Source: Trifolium pratense
Taxonomy: Eukaryota > Streptophyta > Magnoliopsida > Fabales > Fabaceae
NCBI RefSeq assembly: GCF_020283565.1
Contig: NC_060063.1
Coordinates: forward strand, 26,280,777 to 26,344,776
DNA: 64,000 nt
Reading direction: 5' to 3'
Shown: piece after piece, positions 23,381-36,629 of the stretch
Layout: each line of letters opens with the position of its first letter
How positions within the stretch are numbered: position 1 is the first letter of the stretch
Notes under the pieces: generated by a model
What the model was told of the DNA's origin: nothing
The model's input: only the letters and a program-made list of their open reading frames with translations
Database searches by the model: none
Translations under genes and position numbers: made by a program

Positions 23381-26300
23381 TAATGATTTGAAATAATTTT
23401 AAAAACTAATATTATTTCTTGAAGATTTTAGTGAAAATATAGAGTTATTTTCTTTTGGGTAAGTGAAAATTAAATTTTCAAAATGGTGAGAAGATTAGGA
23501 TATTAATGTGTCCTGGTATGTGTTTGTTATATGTTTGTTTATAACATGTACTAGATGATTACTAGGCATTTAAATTGCTATGCGTCTTGTGAGTAAAAAC
23601 ATGAAGATCTCATAATTCTATGTTGTGATTGTTGATGCATGATTCAAATTGTGCTTTCAAGTCTATAATGATGTTATATGCTTGATGTTTTGGATTTTGT
23701 GGATTAGTGAGTCGAGAAAACGAGAGTTTAGTGAGCGTAAGTTCAAAACCGTAGCAGAGCACCCAGATTTTTGGATGTGCTCGCTAGGCAAAGAATGAAC
23801 CTCGCTGAGTCTCGCTAAGTCTTACTAAGTCCTGTGAATGTTTTTGACTTGTCTCGCCAGGAGCTCGCTAGCTTTTGCTAAGCGAGGGAGCCAGACAAGA
23901 AATTTATTTTGTTGATGTCTTGTCCTAAGTTGATTAGATGTGAGATTCTTGTTTTCTTGTGTTTGTTAAGACTAGAATAAATGTGAATATGAATTGTTGC
24001 TATGCAATATTCATTTTTCTTGTGTTGTTTTGATTTCCTAACTTTGAGAAGTGAGGGAAGTATAGGTTACTTGGATGCTTGCATGATTTTGTGTAAGTGT
24101 TTAGGTATCGTGGGTTAGGTTTTTCCCCTGTATGCGACATGCGTGTAAACGATGTCGATACTAGTTTCTTCTTTTGGGAAGAATATGTTTAGAGACGATA
24201 GAACCGTTAGGTGTGAACACCAGAAGTTCTAGTGGAAGAGTGTAGGTGGGTTTGAGATAAGTGGGGGAGAAGGTTGTATCCCTCCAAGATGTTTCGAATG
24301 TGAGAAGATGAGATGAGTAGAGATGTTCTTGAAGCGGAATATTCAGGAAGTGGTGACGTTGTTCGAAGTGGAATGGATGGGAACAACAAGTTGTGAGAAA
24401 CTATTAGAAGAGGAGTTGTCGGACCAAGTGTTTCGCCGTGAGGCGTTAGTGAGATTGGTTAAGTGAGACGAAGAGTATTCGGAATGATTGGAGATCGTGT
24501 GTTGCACTAAAAGTATGGAGGCATCATTTTTGTGGACCAAGGTTGAAGTACCTGTTTGATCGGAAGGAGTCGAATATGAGGAAGAGGAAGTGATTATGAT
24601 TCTTGAGAGGTGATGATATTGAAGTAAGTTGTCATCAAAGTGGATAGGATGTTGTAGCAGATGTTTGAGTAAGAAGCTTTACGTGAGTCGTGCATATGGT
24701 AGTAGGTTGAATTGGTTGAACAATTTGGAGTTCTAAGTCTAGTGTGTGAAGTAATTTTCATAAGAGATGTGAAGATTAGTGAACCGTTGGTGTTAATTAA
24801 TCGAGGAAATTAAAGGAAGTAGGTTTTAAAATAGATGAGAATGGAATTGAGAAATATCATAATAGGATTGGTATGCTTGTTGAATCGTTGGAAGGAAGGA
24901 TTGTATGAATAATCGAGTTTATTCGAAGATGGAAGTAGGATAACGATTCAAAGGATTTTGTGAGAGGCTTGTCGAAGAGTGATTGGATTTGGATAATGAC
25001 AGGGCAATTTGTGTCGAAGTTGAATGAGATCCTAGAAGTGGAGATGAAGCTAAATGAGAGGTATCATTTTTGAATGATGAAGAATAAGAAAGTTAGCCGT
25101 TGGAGAACGTGTTGAGAATGAGTAGTATGAGGTCATGTTGGAAGTGACTTGTGTTAGGTGAGAATTTGCGAAAAGGATTATCGCACATGTGAGTAGATGT
25201 CGTGTTTTAGCACATATAGTAAGGAGTTGAAGGCGATGTCTAAGGTAAGTGTCGGAGAGCATTTAGTAGTGCCCACAAGATAAGAGTGAGTAAGTATTTG
25301 CTAAGGAATTTGGATTCATGGAATGGAAGAGTCGGTAGAGACTAGTTTTGTTAGATGCATCGTGGATGTTGATGTAGTATGGTCACAATCGGTGACAATG
25401 AAGTAAAAGATTTTAAATTGTTTCATCATGGATGATGGGACGGTAGTGATTTAGTGAATAAGAATTCGATGAGTGAATAAACGGAGAAGAGTGTGCTTGT
25501 TGCAATGCAAGATGATGGGGAACATGGATAGGTGGAGCGTGAGCGAACTGAAGATGTCGTTTGGAATCAACGAGATAGAAGTTATGATTGTTTGGAGAAC
25601 CAATTTTAGGCGGTAGCCTAATTTTGAAGTAGCAAATTGCTAAGGGATTAAGGAGAAGTCGTATCGGAAAATGTTTGCGTTAAGGAATGCAAATATTGGT
25701 TGAGAGATTACTTGGGAACAGAGTAGTCGTATTGGATTCGACTCAATGTGAGAAAGGAATTTGACGGTTAGAGACGGTAGTTTTTAGCATTTGTCAATGA
25801 AGTTTGAGAATGTTGGTCATCAAGTGATCGTTGGAATTGAATTATCGAGTGATAAGTTGGAATAAGATTCGAATATGAATAAGTGGTGTAACACGGTTAA
25901 GTGATTCATGAGGGAATCAAAGATTTATGAGGATTATGGAGTTGTGGAAGTATTCCACGGAAGTATCTTTCGGAGAGTTCGATTGGTTATACCTATTTTA
26001 GCGTAACGTTGTGAGGTCGTAGAATGTGAGTCTATGGATGTTTCGTGCGGAGTGGACATTTTAGCGGTTTGATAAGAATGGTTTATGCCGATATCATGAT
26101 TGTTGACTATCTATCGACAAATTGAGGAACTGGCCGTCCTTGATCTCTTGTTGATAAATGGACAAAAATTGTGTTGGATGGGATAAACTAATTTTGTCAT
26201 ACTTGGTAATGTGTAGCGTTTTGGGCGTTTCGTTGGAGGGTCGGATACAGGAGTTATCCGGAGTTGTTTTAGTCACGTAATTTTCGAGGGCGAAAATCTT

Positions 26301-26791
26301 CTAAGTAGGGGAGAGTTGTAACGACCCAAATTTATTATTCACTATTTAAGTGTTTAATTATTTGGTGATGTGGTTTTTAAGTAAGATAGTAACTTTATGT
26401 TATTTATCGAGAGTTTTAGTTAACGCGCGAGTTAGTGAGAGTTAACGCAAGTTGGGCCAAGCTATTGGGCTTGAGGCCCAATGGGCCTTGGCATGTGAGG
26501 GGCGCCCATATAGGGCAAGGTAGAGAGAGAAATATCATTATTTCTCTTGTTCTTGGGAAGTAGAGAGAAGGAAGAGCATGGGTGAGCTAGGGCAAGAGCT
26601 TGGAGGAGGGATTCGATGAGCAATCTTCGTGAGTTCGTCGATCCAAGGTAAGAGAGTAGATTTCATATTCGTGGGTGACTCGAGGAAGGGGAGAATGTCG
26701 ATTTCTCCTCACCCGAACTTCCTCCACCCCATTTTCGTTTTAGTTTGGATGGATTTTCTTAATGGAAATCGATTCTAAGGTTCATAACATG

Positions 26792-28975
26792 TGTAACGAC
26801 CCATTTTTCGTATTCGTATATTTTAATAAATGTATTTTTATTTATTAAATGGCTTTTATTATTTTAGTGAGCGACGAATAATTATTTAGCCGATCGTAAG
26901 TTATTAGACGCGAGAACCTTGGTTTTGGGCTTGAAGGGCGTGAGAGGCTTGGGCCTAAGCCAAATGGGCTTGGTTCATGACACTTGAGAAGTAGTATAAG
27001 TAGCAAGTCCAACTTATGAATAGTTTCATAACTTCATTTCTTGAGTTTGAGTGAGTAGAAGCAACATAGAGCTAAGCTAGGGTTTGGATCAAGAGTGAAA
27101 GCTTGAGCAAGAGAAGGCTTGGATCATCATCTTTGCTTAAGGTAAGAGATTAGAATTCATGATTCTTGAGTGACAAGGAGGGGGGAGATTGTCTATGTCT
27201 CCATTCCCGAACTCTCCCACTCAATTTCTTTTAGACTTTGATTAAGCTTTTGTATGTGAGTATGATGTTTTTCATCATCACTTTGTATGTGTTAATCACT
27301 AGTTTGATTCCATGATGAATATGTATGTGTTTGGATCATTTTTTGGAAAGTTTGAGAAAGTTACTTAAAACTCAAGTAATTGCCATGATTTTGATTATTA
27401 GAGGTATTTGGATGTTTGGAAGGGATGATTAATGTTCCTTGATACCATATATGTTTGGAATGGCTGTTTATATGAATTTATAACATGTTTGGATGAATTT
27501 TTGAGTTGATTTAGTGTTAAACCGCCTTAGACAACTCAAGAACAGATTTTCTTTCTGGTGTAGTTCGCTTAGCGAACAGGAGTTCGCTACAGCGAATAAG
27601 CTCGCTACCAGTTCGCTACCTGTTCGCCATGCACCTGTAATCCTCTGATGTAGTTCGCTACAGCGAATTGAGATTCGCTTAGCGAATGAGTTCGCTACCT
27701 GTTCGCTTTGGATTCGCTCAGCGAACAGTACTGAACCTGCAACTTTTGTTAATGTTTGTAAGTGTGATTTGGCACTTGTGACTTGGTTTAAGAGTATCCT
27801 TACATGATTGTTGATACATGTTGATACTGTTAATGCTTATTGTTAATCGTTATATGATTGATAAACGTGTATGCAATAAGTTGTAGCTTAAAGTGAGCAA
27901 TGTGATGTTTTGGCATTAATTGTAATGTTAAGTGAATGTGTTTGAATTGTGTTTCCGCATTCATAATGAGTAGCTTCGAGCTAGAAATATCATATTGATG
28001 ATATGTGCAAACATACATGCATTCATGTATATATATGTTGAAATTGGAAACTTGGGTTCCAATAGATTTAAATGGATTTTTGAGTCCATAAGGAAGCCGA
28101 GGATCGGATTTGATGAATCCATAAGATCTAGAGCTGCTATCCAGCAGGATATAAAACTGTTTAACTTATCCATGAGGGATATGAAGGTTTGGTAAGTTCC
28201 GAACAATCCGGCAAGATGTAAAACTGTTTAACTTATCCATGAGGGGTAAAAGGCAATTGGTACCACATGCATTAGTCGTGTCTAGGGATGGCATGACATA
28301 GAATGATTGGCATTAGATACATTAGGGTAAATGCGCATATATTTGATAAATGGTATGTGACATTATCTGGTTGAACTGTGCTAAACTTTATTAATTGATA
28401 ACTGTTTGGTGCGATGTTTTGACGTGAGTTAGAATATGTATGATGTAGTTCGAAAGTGTAAGACCTTTCTTATACTCGTATGATATGCGATTATGTTTTC
28501 TAACTCTCTGCTTTGTGTTATTTGCTGGACCTTTGGGGGTTCAGATATTCAGGCTGAGGATTGTGCCGACGTTTAGACTGCTGTTCTAGCGTGGTGTTGA
28601 AGTACCTTTTGGTGAGGAGACTTAGCATAGATTACTCCTCTTAGTACTAGCTTTTGACTAGAGTTTGTAAATAGTAAATGCTCTGGTAATGTAACATCGA
28701 GTCGGGGATTTCGCTTGGCTTTCATCGTATATCGGTGTTACCTTTTTGTTATGCTAGTTCTTGTATAAGTGACATCCTTAGGGATGAATATGGCTTATGT
28801 ATATATATATGTATATATATGATGTGAATGAATCCGCTGTTGCTTTTCATGTTAAATTTCATGACGCTCTGAGTGTATGCTTGTGTTTTAATTACCGCGT
28901 GGCACTCTGCCTTTACGCTTGTTAAAAAGTTTTTAAAATTACGTTTTTAAGGGTAGTACGGGTTAGGGTGTTACA
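26792..28975 (+). repeat. 5' LTR of the Tekay-type element
   Basis: 2184 bp, TGTAACGACCCATTTTTCG ... GGTTAGGGTGTTACA. It includes palindromic TTCGCTTAGCGAA words at 27560-27730 and a hairpin group at 28043-28147. Confidence 0.95.
28043..28147 (+). other. Hairpin group in the Tekay LTR (repeated at 34710-34814)
   Basis: ATTGGAA/TTCCAAT (28043-28063), ATGGA/TCCAT (28072-28089), GGATT/AATCC (28106-28120) and CTGCT/AGCAG (28134-28147). Three of the four are followed by ATAAGGAAG-, ATAAGATC- or GATATAAAAC-type words. This recalls the array in the outer LTR. Confidence 0.5.
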
Positions 28976-28979
28976 ATAG

Positions 28980-28991
28980 TGGTATCAGAGC
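28980..28991 (+). other. Primer-binding site of the Tekay-type element
   Basis: TGGTATCAGAGC, 4 nt after the LTR, complementary to the 3' end of initiator tRNA-Met. Confidence 0.9.
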
Positions 28992-29098
28992 AGGTCGGTT
29001 AGTGTGAACCAATTAGGACTTTTCTTTTCCCCGTATGAGCATGTGTAGGGAACACTGTTAGTACTTTCTAACGTCTAGTTGTGATTCGTTCAGGAATC

Positions 29099-32000
29099 AT
29101 GGCTGCTGCGAGGACGAATGCTCAGATTGCGGAGGCTTTGGCCGCACTCACCAACATTGTGGTTAGAGATCATCAACCTGGAAGAGAGGTAGAGATGAGG
29201 TTGGAAAGGTTCATGAAGCAGAAACCGCCAACATTTACCGGAGGTTACAACCCGGATGGAGCTCACAAGTGGCTGGAGGAACTTGAGATAATTTTTGAAG
29301 CAATGGATTGTTCCGAGGAAGGGAAGACAACCCTTGGGACGTATGTGTTGCGTGAGGAAGCGAATGTGTGGTGGAAGAATGCCAAGTTGAGGCTAGGACC
29401 CGGTGGTATGGCTATACCATGGGCAATGTTTAAAAGGGAATTTTTGATTAAGTATTTTCCTGTGGATGTGAAGAACAAGAAAGTTGTGGAATTCATGGAA
29501 CTGAAACAGGGAAATATGACGGTAGCTGACTATGCCGTCAAGTTTGAGACCTTGTGTGCGTTTAGTCCGCATTACAACACTATGGAAGCGGAGAACGACA
29601 AGTGTGTGAAGTTTGAAAGTGGTCTACGTCCAGATATTAAGCATATGATTGGATTTTCGCAGATAAGGGATTTTGCGACCCTTGTGAACAAGAGTAGGAT
29701 TTGCGATGAGGATGGTAGAGCTAAGGTGAACTACTACAAGTCTGCGAATGACCGAAAAGGGAAAGGACAAGAGCGCGGAAAACCTTATGATAACCGCGGT
29801 AGGGGTAATACAAGTGGTGGTAAGAAGCCGGTGAATGGAAGTTGTTACAAATGTGGAGAGAGGGGTCATATGTCGTATGATTGCCAGAAGAAATTAGACA
29901 AGTGTTTGAATTGTGGAAAGTTAGGCCACAAAACTGAAGCGTGTAGAACAAGAGTGTTTTGTTTCAACTGTGGTGAGGAGGGCCACAAGAGTATAATCTG
30001 CAAGAAGCCCAAGAAGGTGATGGGCAAGGTGTTTGCTTTGAGTGGAGAGGATGCTAGCCTTGAGGACAATCTCATTAGAGGTACGTGTTTCATCTATGAC
30101 ACTCCTTTAATTGCGATTATAGATACGGGAGCGACGCATTCTTTTATTTCTTTGGATTGTGCGAAGCGTCTTAGTATTCCTTTAACGGATATGATGGGTA
30201 GGATGGAAATAGAAACTCCTGCTAATGGTTCAGTAATTACTCGACAAGTATGTCGTAATTGCCCCGTAACCATTTTTGGTAAGCACTTTGGTATGGATTT
30301 AGTGTGTATTCCACTTAGTGGTATGGATGTGATTTTTGGTATGAATTGGTTAATTTTTAATCGGATTCATATCAACTGTCGTGAGAAGGCCGTTGTTTTT
30401 CCGAAGCCGGAGGAGAACTTGCATTTGATGAGCGGGAAGGAAGTATCGGAAGCGTTGAGAGAACATGCCGAGATGTTCATGATGTTTGCATCATTGAAAC
30501 TCGAAGGAGGAGTTAAGATAGAAGAGTTACCGATCGTTTGTGAATTCCCAGATGTGTTTCCGGATGATATATCTGACGTGCCTCCAAAGCGAGAGGTAGA
30601 GTTTTCTATCGACCTAGTACCTGGAACTAGCCCGATATCGATGGCGCCGTATCGAATGTCAGCGTCAGAGTTGAATGAGTTGAAGAAGCAACTTGAAGAG
30701 CTGCTTGAGAAGAAGTTTGTTCGGCCGAGTGTTTCGCCATGGGGAGCGCCAGTATTGCTTGTGAAGAAGAAAGATGGAAGCATGAGATTATGTATAGACT
30801 ATCGTCAGTTGAACAAAGTGACGATCAAGAATAAATATCCACTTCCGAGGATAGATGATTTGATGGATCAACTAGTTGGAGCTTGTGTGTTTAGTAAGAT
30901 CGATTTGAGATCTGGATACCATCAGATTAGAGTAAAGACGGAAGACATACCTAAGACTGCATTTAGGACGAGGTATGGGCACTACGAGTATTCAGTTATG
31001 CCGTTTGGTGTGACCAATGCACCTGGAGTTTTCATGGAGTATATGAACCGAATTTTCCATTCATTTTTGGATAGATTCGTGGTGGTGTTCATCGACGACA
31101 TTTTGATTTACTCAAAATCCGAGGAAGAGCACGAGGAGCACTTGAGGATTGTTTTACAAGTCTTGAAGGAGAAGAAGTTGTATGCCAAGTTGTCGAAGTG
31201 TGAATTTTGGATGAAAGAGGTGAGTTTCCTAGGGCATATAATTTCAAGTGGAGGAATCGCGGTAGATCCTGCGAAGGTTGACGCTGTGTCACAGTGGGGA
31301 ACGCCGGAATCTGTTTCAGAGATTAGAAGTTTCCTTGGTTTGGCCGGTTATTATAGAAGATTCATCGAAGGTTTTTCGAAGTTGGCTTTGCCGTTAACCA
31401 AGTTGACGAGGAAAGATCAAGCGTTTGTTTGGGATGGTATTTGTGAGAAGAGTTTCCAAGAGCTCAAGAGAAGATTGACTACTGCACCCGTGTTGATTTT
31501 ACCTGATGCCAAAGAGTCGTTCGTCGTGTATTGCGATGCTTCGAAGTTAGGACTTGGCGGAGTGCTTATGCAAGGGGGTAATGTGGTAGCATATGCTTCA
31601 AGGCAACTGAAGGTTCACGAGAGGAACTATCCGACGCATGATTTGGAGTTAGCCGCCGTGGTGTTTACTTTGAAAGTGTGGAGACACTACTTGTATGGAT
31701 CGAGGTTTGAAGTGTTTAGTGATCACAAGAGTCTGAGATACTTATTCGACCAGAAGGAGTTGAATATGAGACAACGGAGATGGCTCGAATTCTTAAAGGA
31801 CTACGATTTTGAATTGAGTTATCACCCTGGAAAAGCCAATGTAGTGGCCGATGCATTAAGTAGGAAAACTTTGCATATGTCATCATTGATGGTGAAAGAG
31901 TTAGAGTTGATAGAAGAATTCCGAGACTTGAGTCTTGTGTGCGAGGTTACTTCTACAAGTGTGAAGCTTGGAATGTTAAAGTTGACGAATCCTTTTCTCG

Positions 32001-33463
32001 AGGATATTAAAGAACGTCAGAAATCGGATAAGAAATTGATGGAGAAGATGGTACTCATCAATGAAGGTAAGGAGACCAATATCAAGATCGACGAGAGTGG
32101 AGTCATGAGATTTCACGGAAGAGTTTGTGTACCGGATGTACCCGAATTGAAGAGAATGATCATGGAAGAAGGTCACAGGAGTGGTTTGAGTATACATCCT
32201 GGAGTAACCAAGATGTATCAGGATTTAAGGAAGTTGTTTTGGTGGCCGGGAATGAAGAGGCAAATTTCTGAATTTGTTTATTCATGCTTAACTTGTCAGA
32301 AATCGAAGATTGAGCATCAGAAGCCGTTTGGTTTGTTGCAACCAATGTTTATACCCGAATGGAAATGGGATAGCATTGCAATGGATTTTGTGGGAGGTTT
32401 ACCGAAGACCAAGAAAAGTCATGAGGTGATTTGGGTAGTAGTAGATCGTTTGACGAAGTGTGCTCACTTCATTGCTATTAGGAAAGGTACTTTGGTGCCT
32501 AAGTTGGCCGAGATTTATGTGGAGCAGATTGTGAAGCTACATGGTATTCCAACAAGTATTATTTCGGATAGAGATCCGAGATTTACTTCTAGATTTTGGG
32601 AAAGCTTGCAAGAAGCTTTAGGAACGAAGTTGAGGTTGAGTTCAGCGTATCATCCTCAGACAGATGGTCAGTCGGAGAGGACGATACAATCCTTAGAGGA
32701 TTTGTTGAGGGCTTGTGTTTTGGAGCAAAACGTGAATTGGGATTCTTGTTTGCCGTTGGTAGAGTTTACATACAACAACAGTTACCATTCTAGTATCGGA
32801 ATGGCACCGTTTGAGGCTTTGTATGGGAGAAGGTGTAGGACACCTCTGTGTTGGTATGAAAATGGAGAAGGTGCAATTCTTGGACCAGAGATTGTACAAG
32901 AGACAACAGAGAAGATTCGGATGATTCGTGAGAAGATGAAAGCGTCTCAGGATCGACAGAAAAGTTATCATGATAAGAGGAGGAAGGACATTGAATTCCA
33001 AGAAGGGGATCATGTATTCCTACGAGTTAAATCGACTACTGGAGTAGGACGTGCATTGAAGTCAAGGAAGTTGACATCGAGGTTTATTGGACCGTTTGAG
33101 ATTTTGAAGCGAGTTGGGAAAGTTGCGTATAGGATTGCATTACCGCCATCATTGGCGAATTTGCACGATGTTTTTCATGTATCACAATTGCGCAAGTATG
33201 TGTCTGATCCGACACACGTGATTGAATCGGACGATGTTCAAGTGAGGGATGACTTGACCATCGAGACTGTGCCTTTGAGAATCGAAGGGAGAGAAGTGAA
33301 GAGGTTGAGAAACAAAGAGATTGCATCCGTGAAAGTCGTGTGGGGAGGACCGGCTGGTGAGAATGCGACGTGGGAATTGGAAAGCAAGATGAGAGATTCT
33401 TATCCCGATCTGTTTCTAGGTAATTTCGAGGGCGAAATTCTTTTAAGGGGGGTAGGATTGTAA
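29099..33463 (+). CDS. Tekay-type gag-pol polyprotein
   Basis: I place the start at ATG 29099 ([10 protein letters not shown]). An in-frame GTG upstream at 29081 is unlikely to be used. This gives about 1454 residues without a break. Gag domain at residues 55-200; three CCHC knuckles at 245-305 ([27 protein letters not shown]); protease with DTGATHS near 341; RT at 540-720 with FIDD near 665; RNase H with YCDAS near 810; integrase with HHCC at 1025-1065 and D, D, E at MDF near 1095, SDRD near 1155 and QSERT near 1190. The chromodomain-like end (VKVVW...[11 protein letters not shown]) lies at 1405-1440 and in this lineage may steer integration to heterochromatin. All catalytic residues I can check are present. 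Confidence 0.95.
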   Translation: MAAARTNAQIAEALAALTNIVVRDHQPGREVEMRLERFMKQKPPTFTGGYNPDGAHKWLEELEIIFEAMDCSEEGKTTLGTYVLREEANVWWKNAKLRLGPGGMAIPWAMFKREFLIKYFPVDVKNKKVVEFMELKQGNMTVADYAVKFETLCAFSPHYNTMEAENDKCVKFESGLRPDIKHMIGFSQIRDFATLVNKSRICDEDGRAKVNYYKSANDRKGKGQERGKPYDNRGRGNTSGGKKPVNGSCYKCGERGHMSYDCQKKLDKCLNCGKLGHKTEACRTRVFCFNCGEEGHKSIICKKPKKVMGKVFALSGEDASLEDNLIRGTCFIYDTPLIAIIDTGATHSFISLDCAKRLSIPLTDMMGRMEIETPANGSVITRQVCRNCPVTIFGKHFGMDLVCIPLSGMDVIFGMNWLIFNRIHINCREKAVVFPKPEENLHLMSGKEVSEALREHAEMFMMFASLKLEGGVKIEELPIVCEFPDVFPDDISDVPPKREVEFSIDLVPGTSPISMAPYRMSASELNELKKQLEELLEKKFVRPSVSPWGAPVLLVKKKDGSMRLCIDYRQLNKVTIKNKYPLPRIDDLMDQLVGACVFSKIDLRSGYHQIRVKTEDIPKTAFRTRYGHYEYSVMPFGVTNAPGVFMEYMNRIFHSFLDRFVVVFIDDILIYSKSEEEHEEHLRIVLQVLKEKKLYAKLSKCEFWMKEVSFLGHIISSGGIAVDPAKVDAVSQWGTPESVSEIRSFLGLAGYYRRFIEGFSKLALPLTKLTRKDQAFVWDGICEKSFQELKRRLTTAPVLILPDAKESFVVYCDASKLGLGGVLMQGGNVVAYASRQLKVHERNYPTHDLELAAVVFTLKVWRHYLYGSRFEVFSDHKSLRYLFDQKELNMRQRRWLEFLKDYDFELSYHPGKANVVADALSRKTLHMSSLMVKELELIEEFRDLSLVCEVTSTSVKLGMLKLTNPFLEDIKERQKSDKKLMEKMVLINEGKETNIKIDESGVMRFHGRVCVPDVPELKRMIMEEGHRSGLSIHPGVTKMYQDLRKLFWWPGMKRQISEFVYSCLTCQKSKIEHQKPFGLLQPMFIPEWKWDSIAMDFVGGLPKTKKSHEVIWVVVDRLTKCAHFIAIRKGTLVPKLAEIYVEQIVKLHGIPTSIISDRDPRFTSRFWESLQEALGTKLRLSSAYHPQTDGQSERTIQSLEDLLRACVLEQNVNWDSCLPLVEFTYNNSYHSSIGMAPFEALYGRRCRTPLCWYENGEGAILGPEIVQETTEKIRMIREKMKASQDRQKSYHDKRRKDIEFQEGDHVFLRVKSTTGVGRALKSRKLTSRFIGPFEILKRVGKVAYRIALPPSLANLHDVFHVSQLRKYVSDPTHVIESDDVQVRDDLTIETVPLRIEGREVKRLRNKEIASVKVVWGGPAGENATWELESKMRDSYPDLFLGNFEGEILLRGVGL
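33441..33458 (+). other. Polypurine tract of the Tekay-type element
   Basis: AAGGGGGGTAGGA lies directly before the 3' LTR and would prime plus-strand DNA synthesis. It is inside the end of the gag-pol frame. Confidence 0.8.
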
Positions 33464-35642
33464 CGACCCATTTTTCGTATTCGTATATTTTAATAAATGT
33501 ATTTTTATTTATTAAATGGCTTTTATTATTTTAGTGAGCGACGAATAATTATTTAGCCGATCGTAAGTTATTAGACGCGAGAACCTTGGTTTTGGGCTTG
33601 AAGGGCGTGAGAGGCTTGGGCCTAAGCCAAATGGGCTTGGTTCATGACACTTGAGAAGTAGTATAAGTAGCAAGTCCAACTTATGAATAGTTTCATAACT
33701 TCATTTCTTGAGTTTGAGTGAGTAGAAGCAACATAGAGCTAAGCTAGGGTTTGGATCAAGAGTGAAAGCTTGAGCAAGAGAAGGCTTGGATCATCATCTT
33801 TGCTTAAGGTAAGAGATTAGAATTCATGATTCTTGAGTGACAAGGAGGGGGGAGATTGTCTATGTCTCCATTCCCGAACTCTCCCACTCAATTTCTTTTA
33901 GACTTTGATTAAGCTTTTGTATGTGAGTATGATGTTTTTCATCATCACTTTGTATGTGTTAATCACTAGTTTGATTCCATGATGAATATGTATGTGTTTG
34001 GATCATTTTTTGGAAAGTTTGAGAAAGTTACTTAAAACTCAAGTAATTGCCATGATTTTGATTATTAGAGGTATTTGGATGTTTGGAAGGGATGATTAAT
34101 GTTCCTTGATACCATATATGTTTGGAATGGCTGTTTATATGAATTTATAACATGTTTGGATGAATTTTTGAGTTGATTTAGTGTTAAACCGCCTTAGACA
34201 ACTCAAGAACAGATTTTCTTTCTGGTGTAGTTCGCTTAGCGAACAGGAGTTCGCTACAGCGAATAAGCTCGCTACCAGTTCGCTACCTGTTCGCCATGCA
34301 CCTGTAATCCTCTGATGTAGTTCGCTACAGCGAATTGAGATTCGCTTAGCGAATGAGTTCGCTACCTGTTCGCTTTGGATTCGCTCAGCGAACAGTACTG
34401 AACCTGCAACTTTTGTTAATGTTTGTAAGTGTGATTTGGCACTTGTAACTTGGTTTAAGAGTATCCTTACATGATTGTTGATACATGTTGATACTGTTAA
34501 TGCTTATTGTTAATCGTTATATGATTGATAAACGTGTATGCAATAAGTTGTAGCTTAAAGTGAGCAATGTGATGTTTTGGCATTAATTGTAATGTTAAGT
34601 GAATGTGTTTGAATTGTGTTTCCGCATTCATAATGAGTAGCTTCGAGCTAGAAATATCATATTGATGATATGTGCAAACATACATGCATTCATGTATATA
34701 TATGTTGAAATTGGAAACTTGGGTTCCAATAGATTTAAATGGATTTTTGAGTCCATAAGGAAGCCGAGGATCGGATTTGATGAATCCATAAGATCTAGAG
34801 CTGCTATCCAGCAGGATATAAAACTGTTTAACTTATCCATGAGGGATATGAAGGTTTGGTAAGTTCCGAACAATCCGGCAAGATGTAAAACTGTTTAACT
34901 TATCCATGAGGGGTAAAAGGCAATTGGTACCACATGCATTAGTCGTGTCTAGGGATGGCATGACATAGAATGATTGGCATTAGATACATTAGGGTAAATG
35001 CGCATATATTTGATAAATGGTATGTGACATTATCTGGTTGAACTGTGCTAAACTTTATTAATTGATAACTGTTTGGTGCGATGTTTTGACGTGAGTTAGA
35101 ATATGTATGATGTAGTTCGAAAGTGTAAGACCTTTCTTATACTCGTATGATATGCGATTATGTTTTCTAACTCTCTGCTTTGTGTTATTTGCTGGACCTT
35201 TGGGGGTTCAGATATTCAGGCTGAGGATTGTGCCGACGTTTAGACTGCTGTTCTAGCGTGGTGTTGAAGTACCTTTTGGTGAGGAGACTTAGCATAGATT
35301 ACTCCTCTTAGTACTAGCTTTTGACTAGAGTTTGTAAATAGTAAATGCTCTGGTAATGTAACATCGAGTCGGGGATTTCGCTTGGCTTTCATCGTATATC
35401 GGTGTTACCTTTTTGTTATGCTAGTTCTTGTATAAGTGACATCCTTAGGGATGAATATGGCTTATGTATATATATATGTATATATATGATGTGAATGAAT
35501 CCGCTGTTGCTTTTCATGTTAAATTTCATGACGCTCTGAGTGTATGCTTGTGTTTTAATTACCGCGTGGCACTCTGCCTTTACGCTTGTTAAAAAGTTTT
35601 TAAAATTACGTTTTTAAGGGTAGTACGGGTTAGGGTGTTACA
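33459..35642 (+). repeat. 3' LTR of the Tekay-type element
   Basis: Same length and nearly the same sequence as the 5' LTR, offset by 6667 bp. It begins inside the last codons of gag-pol (stop at 33461-33463). Confidence 0.95.
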
Positions 35643-36338
35643 ACATGTTTAACATGCTCTTATCATGATGTATGAACGAATCTAATGGTTAAAAACGAGA
35701 TTTATAAAGGATTAAACTCAAGAACTTTGTGTTCTTGAGAGTTTTGAGTAAAAGTGTTAAATCTCTACTTTTTCGTAGTAAAAATGGTAGATCGGTGAAA
35801 TGAACCGTCCTTTTGTGTTTAGATATGTTTGTTGCACTTGAATACAAACTCATTTGGGGTTTATAACATGAAAAATGGGATTTTTGGGTGAATTTGGGTG
35901 GAAATCGCATGTTTTGAGCAGTTCTGGCAGGAGCTGTTCGCTACAGCTCGCTGCAGCTCGCTACGAGCAGGTGAGCCACTGGTGTGGTTCGCTGAAGCTC
36001 GCTGACCTTCGCTTAGCGAACAGCTCGCTACAGCTCGCTAAGGCTCGCTTAGCCACCGTGTCAGCACAGCACTTTGCTGTTTTGGAATTTGAATGACTTT
36101 GAGGGTTCTAACATGTTATATTATGTATTTTACCCAGTTTTTCGAGTAGATTCCGATTCCGGAGTTTGTTTTATGATAAAATGTATGCTTAATACACTTT
36201 ACTTATATTATTAGTATTGTGTTAAAAATGTGAGTAAATGCATGATATATGAATATGCATGAATGTTGATGAATTGTTGATTATATGTGTGGAATATAAT
36301 TGTTGTTGATTGTGTTGATGATGTTTGTTAAAATGTCA

Positions 36339-36629
36339 AAGAAGTATATTAAGGTGTTAATTAACTTAATAAAGAAGTATATCGAATTATGTTATTCGAT
36401 AAAGAAGGATATTAAGGTATAGTGTTATCTTAATAAAGAAGTAATGTTGGATAATGTTCCACATTAGTAAATGAAGAGCTTAATGCTATTGATTGTGAGT
36501 GAATTCATGAAATACATACATGCATTCATGAATATATGTGATATTGGATATTCCAATAAAGAAGGATATCGGATTATATTTATTCGATAAAGAAGGATAT
36601 TAGAGGTGAGATACTCTAATAAAGAAGAT
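36339..36629 (+). other. Hairpin array, second LTR copy
   Basis: Same array as 21931-22221. One arm has changed from ATCCGAT to ATTCGAT, which turns a G-C pair into G-T and so keeps pairing possible in RNA. Confidence 0.6.

Larger units (their letters stand above)
22978..26316 (+). pseudogene. Decayed interior (pol remnants) of the outer element
   Basis: There is no long open frame. Weak nucleotide similarity to pol of the inner element persists. For example, 24549-24660 (CTGTTTGATCGGAAGGAGTC onward) corresponds to the RNase H stretch of the inner element at 31741-31860. The 3' end keeps TTCGAGGGCGAAAATCTTC and a polypurine tract AAGTAGGGGAGAG just before LTR 2, like the inner element. The remaining sequence is too decayed to assign to domains by eye. 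Confidence 0.65.
26792..35642 (+). mobile_element. Intact Tekay-type chromovirus (Ty3/gypsy), 8851 bp
   Basis: The order is LTR (26792-28975), primer-binding site, gag-pol in one frame, polypurine tract, LTR (33459-35642). Both LTRs are 2184 bp; the one difference I found by eye is G/A at about 27780 versus 34447. The 5-bp duplication ACATG flanks the element exactly. With near-identical LTRs, complete signals and an unbroken frame, this is a very recent insertion into the outer element's LTR and may be mobile. The lineage is inferred from the C-terminal chromodomain-like tail and TGTAACGACCC LTR start. Confidence 0.95.

Noticed and set aside
29081..29098. Gag-pol start at GTG 29081
   Set aside because: An ATG lies 18 bp downstream and the intervening codons match no gag feature.
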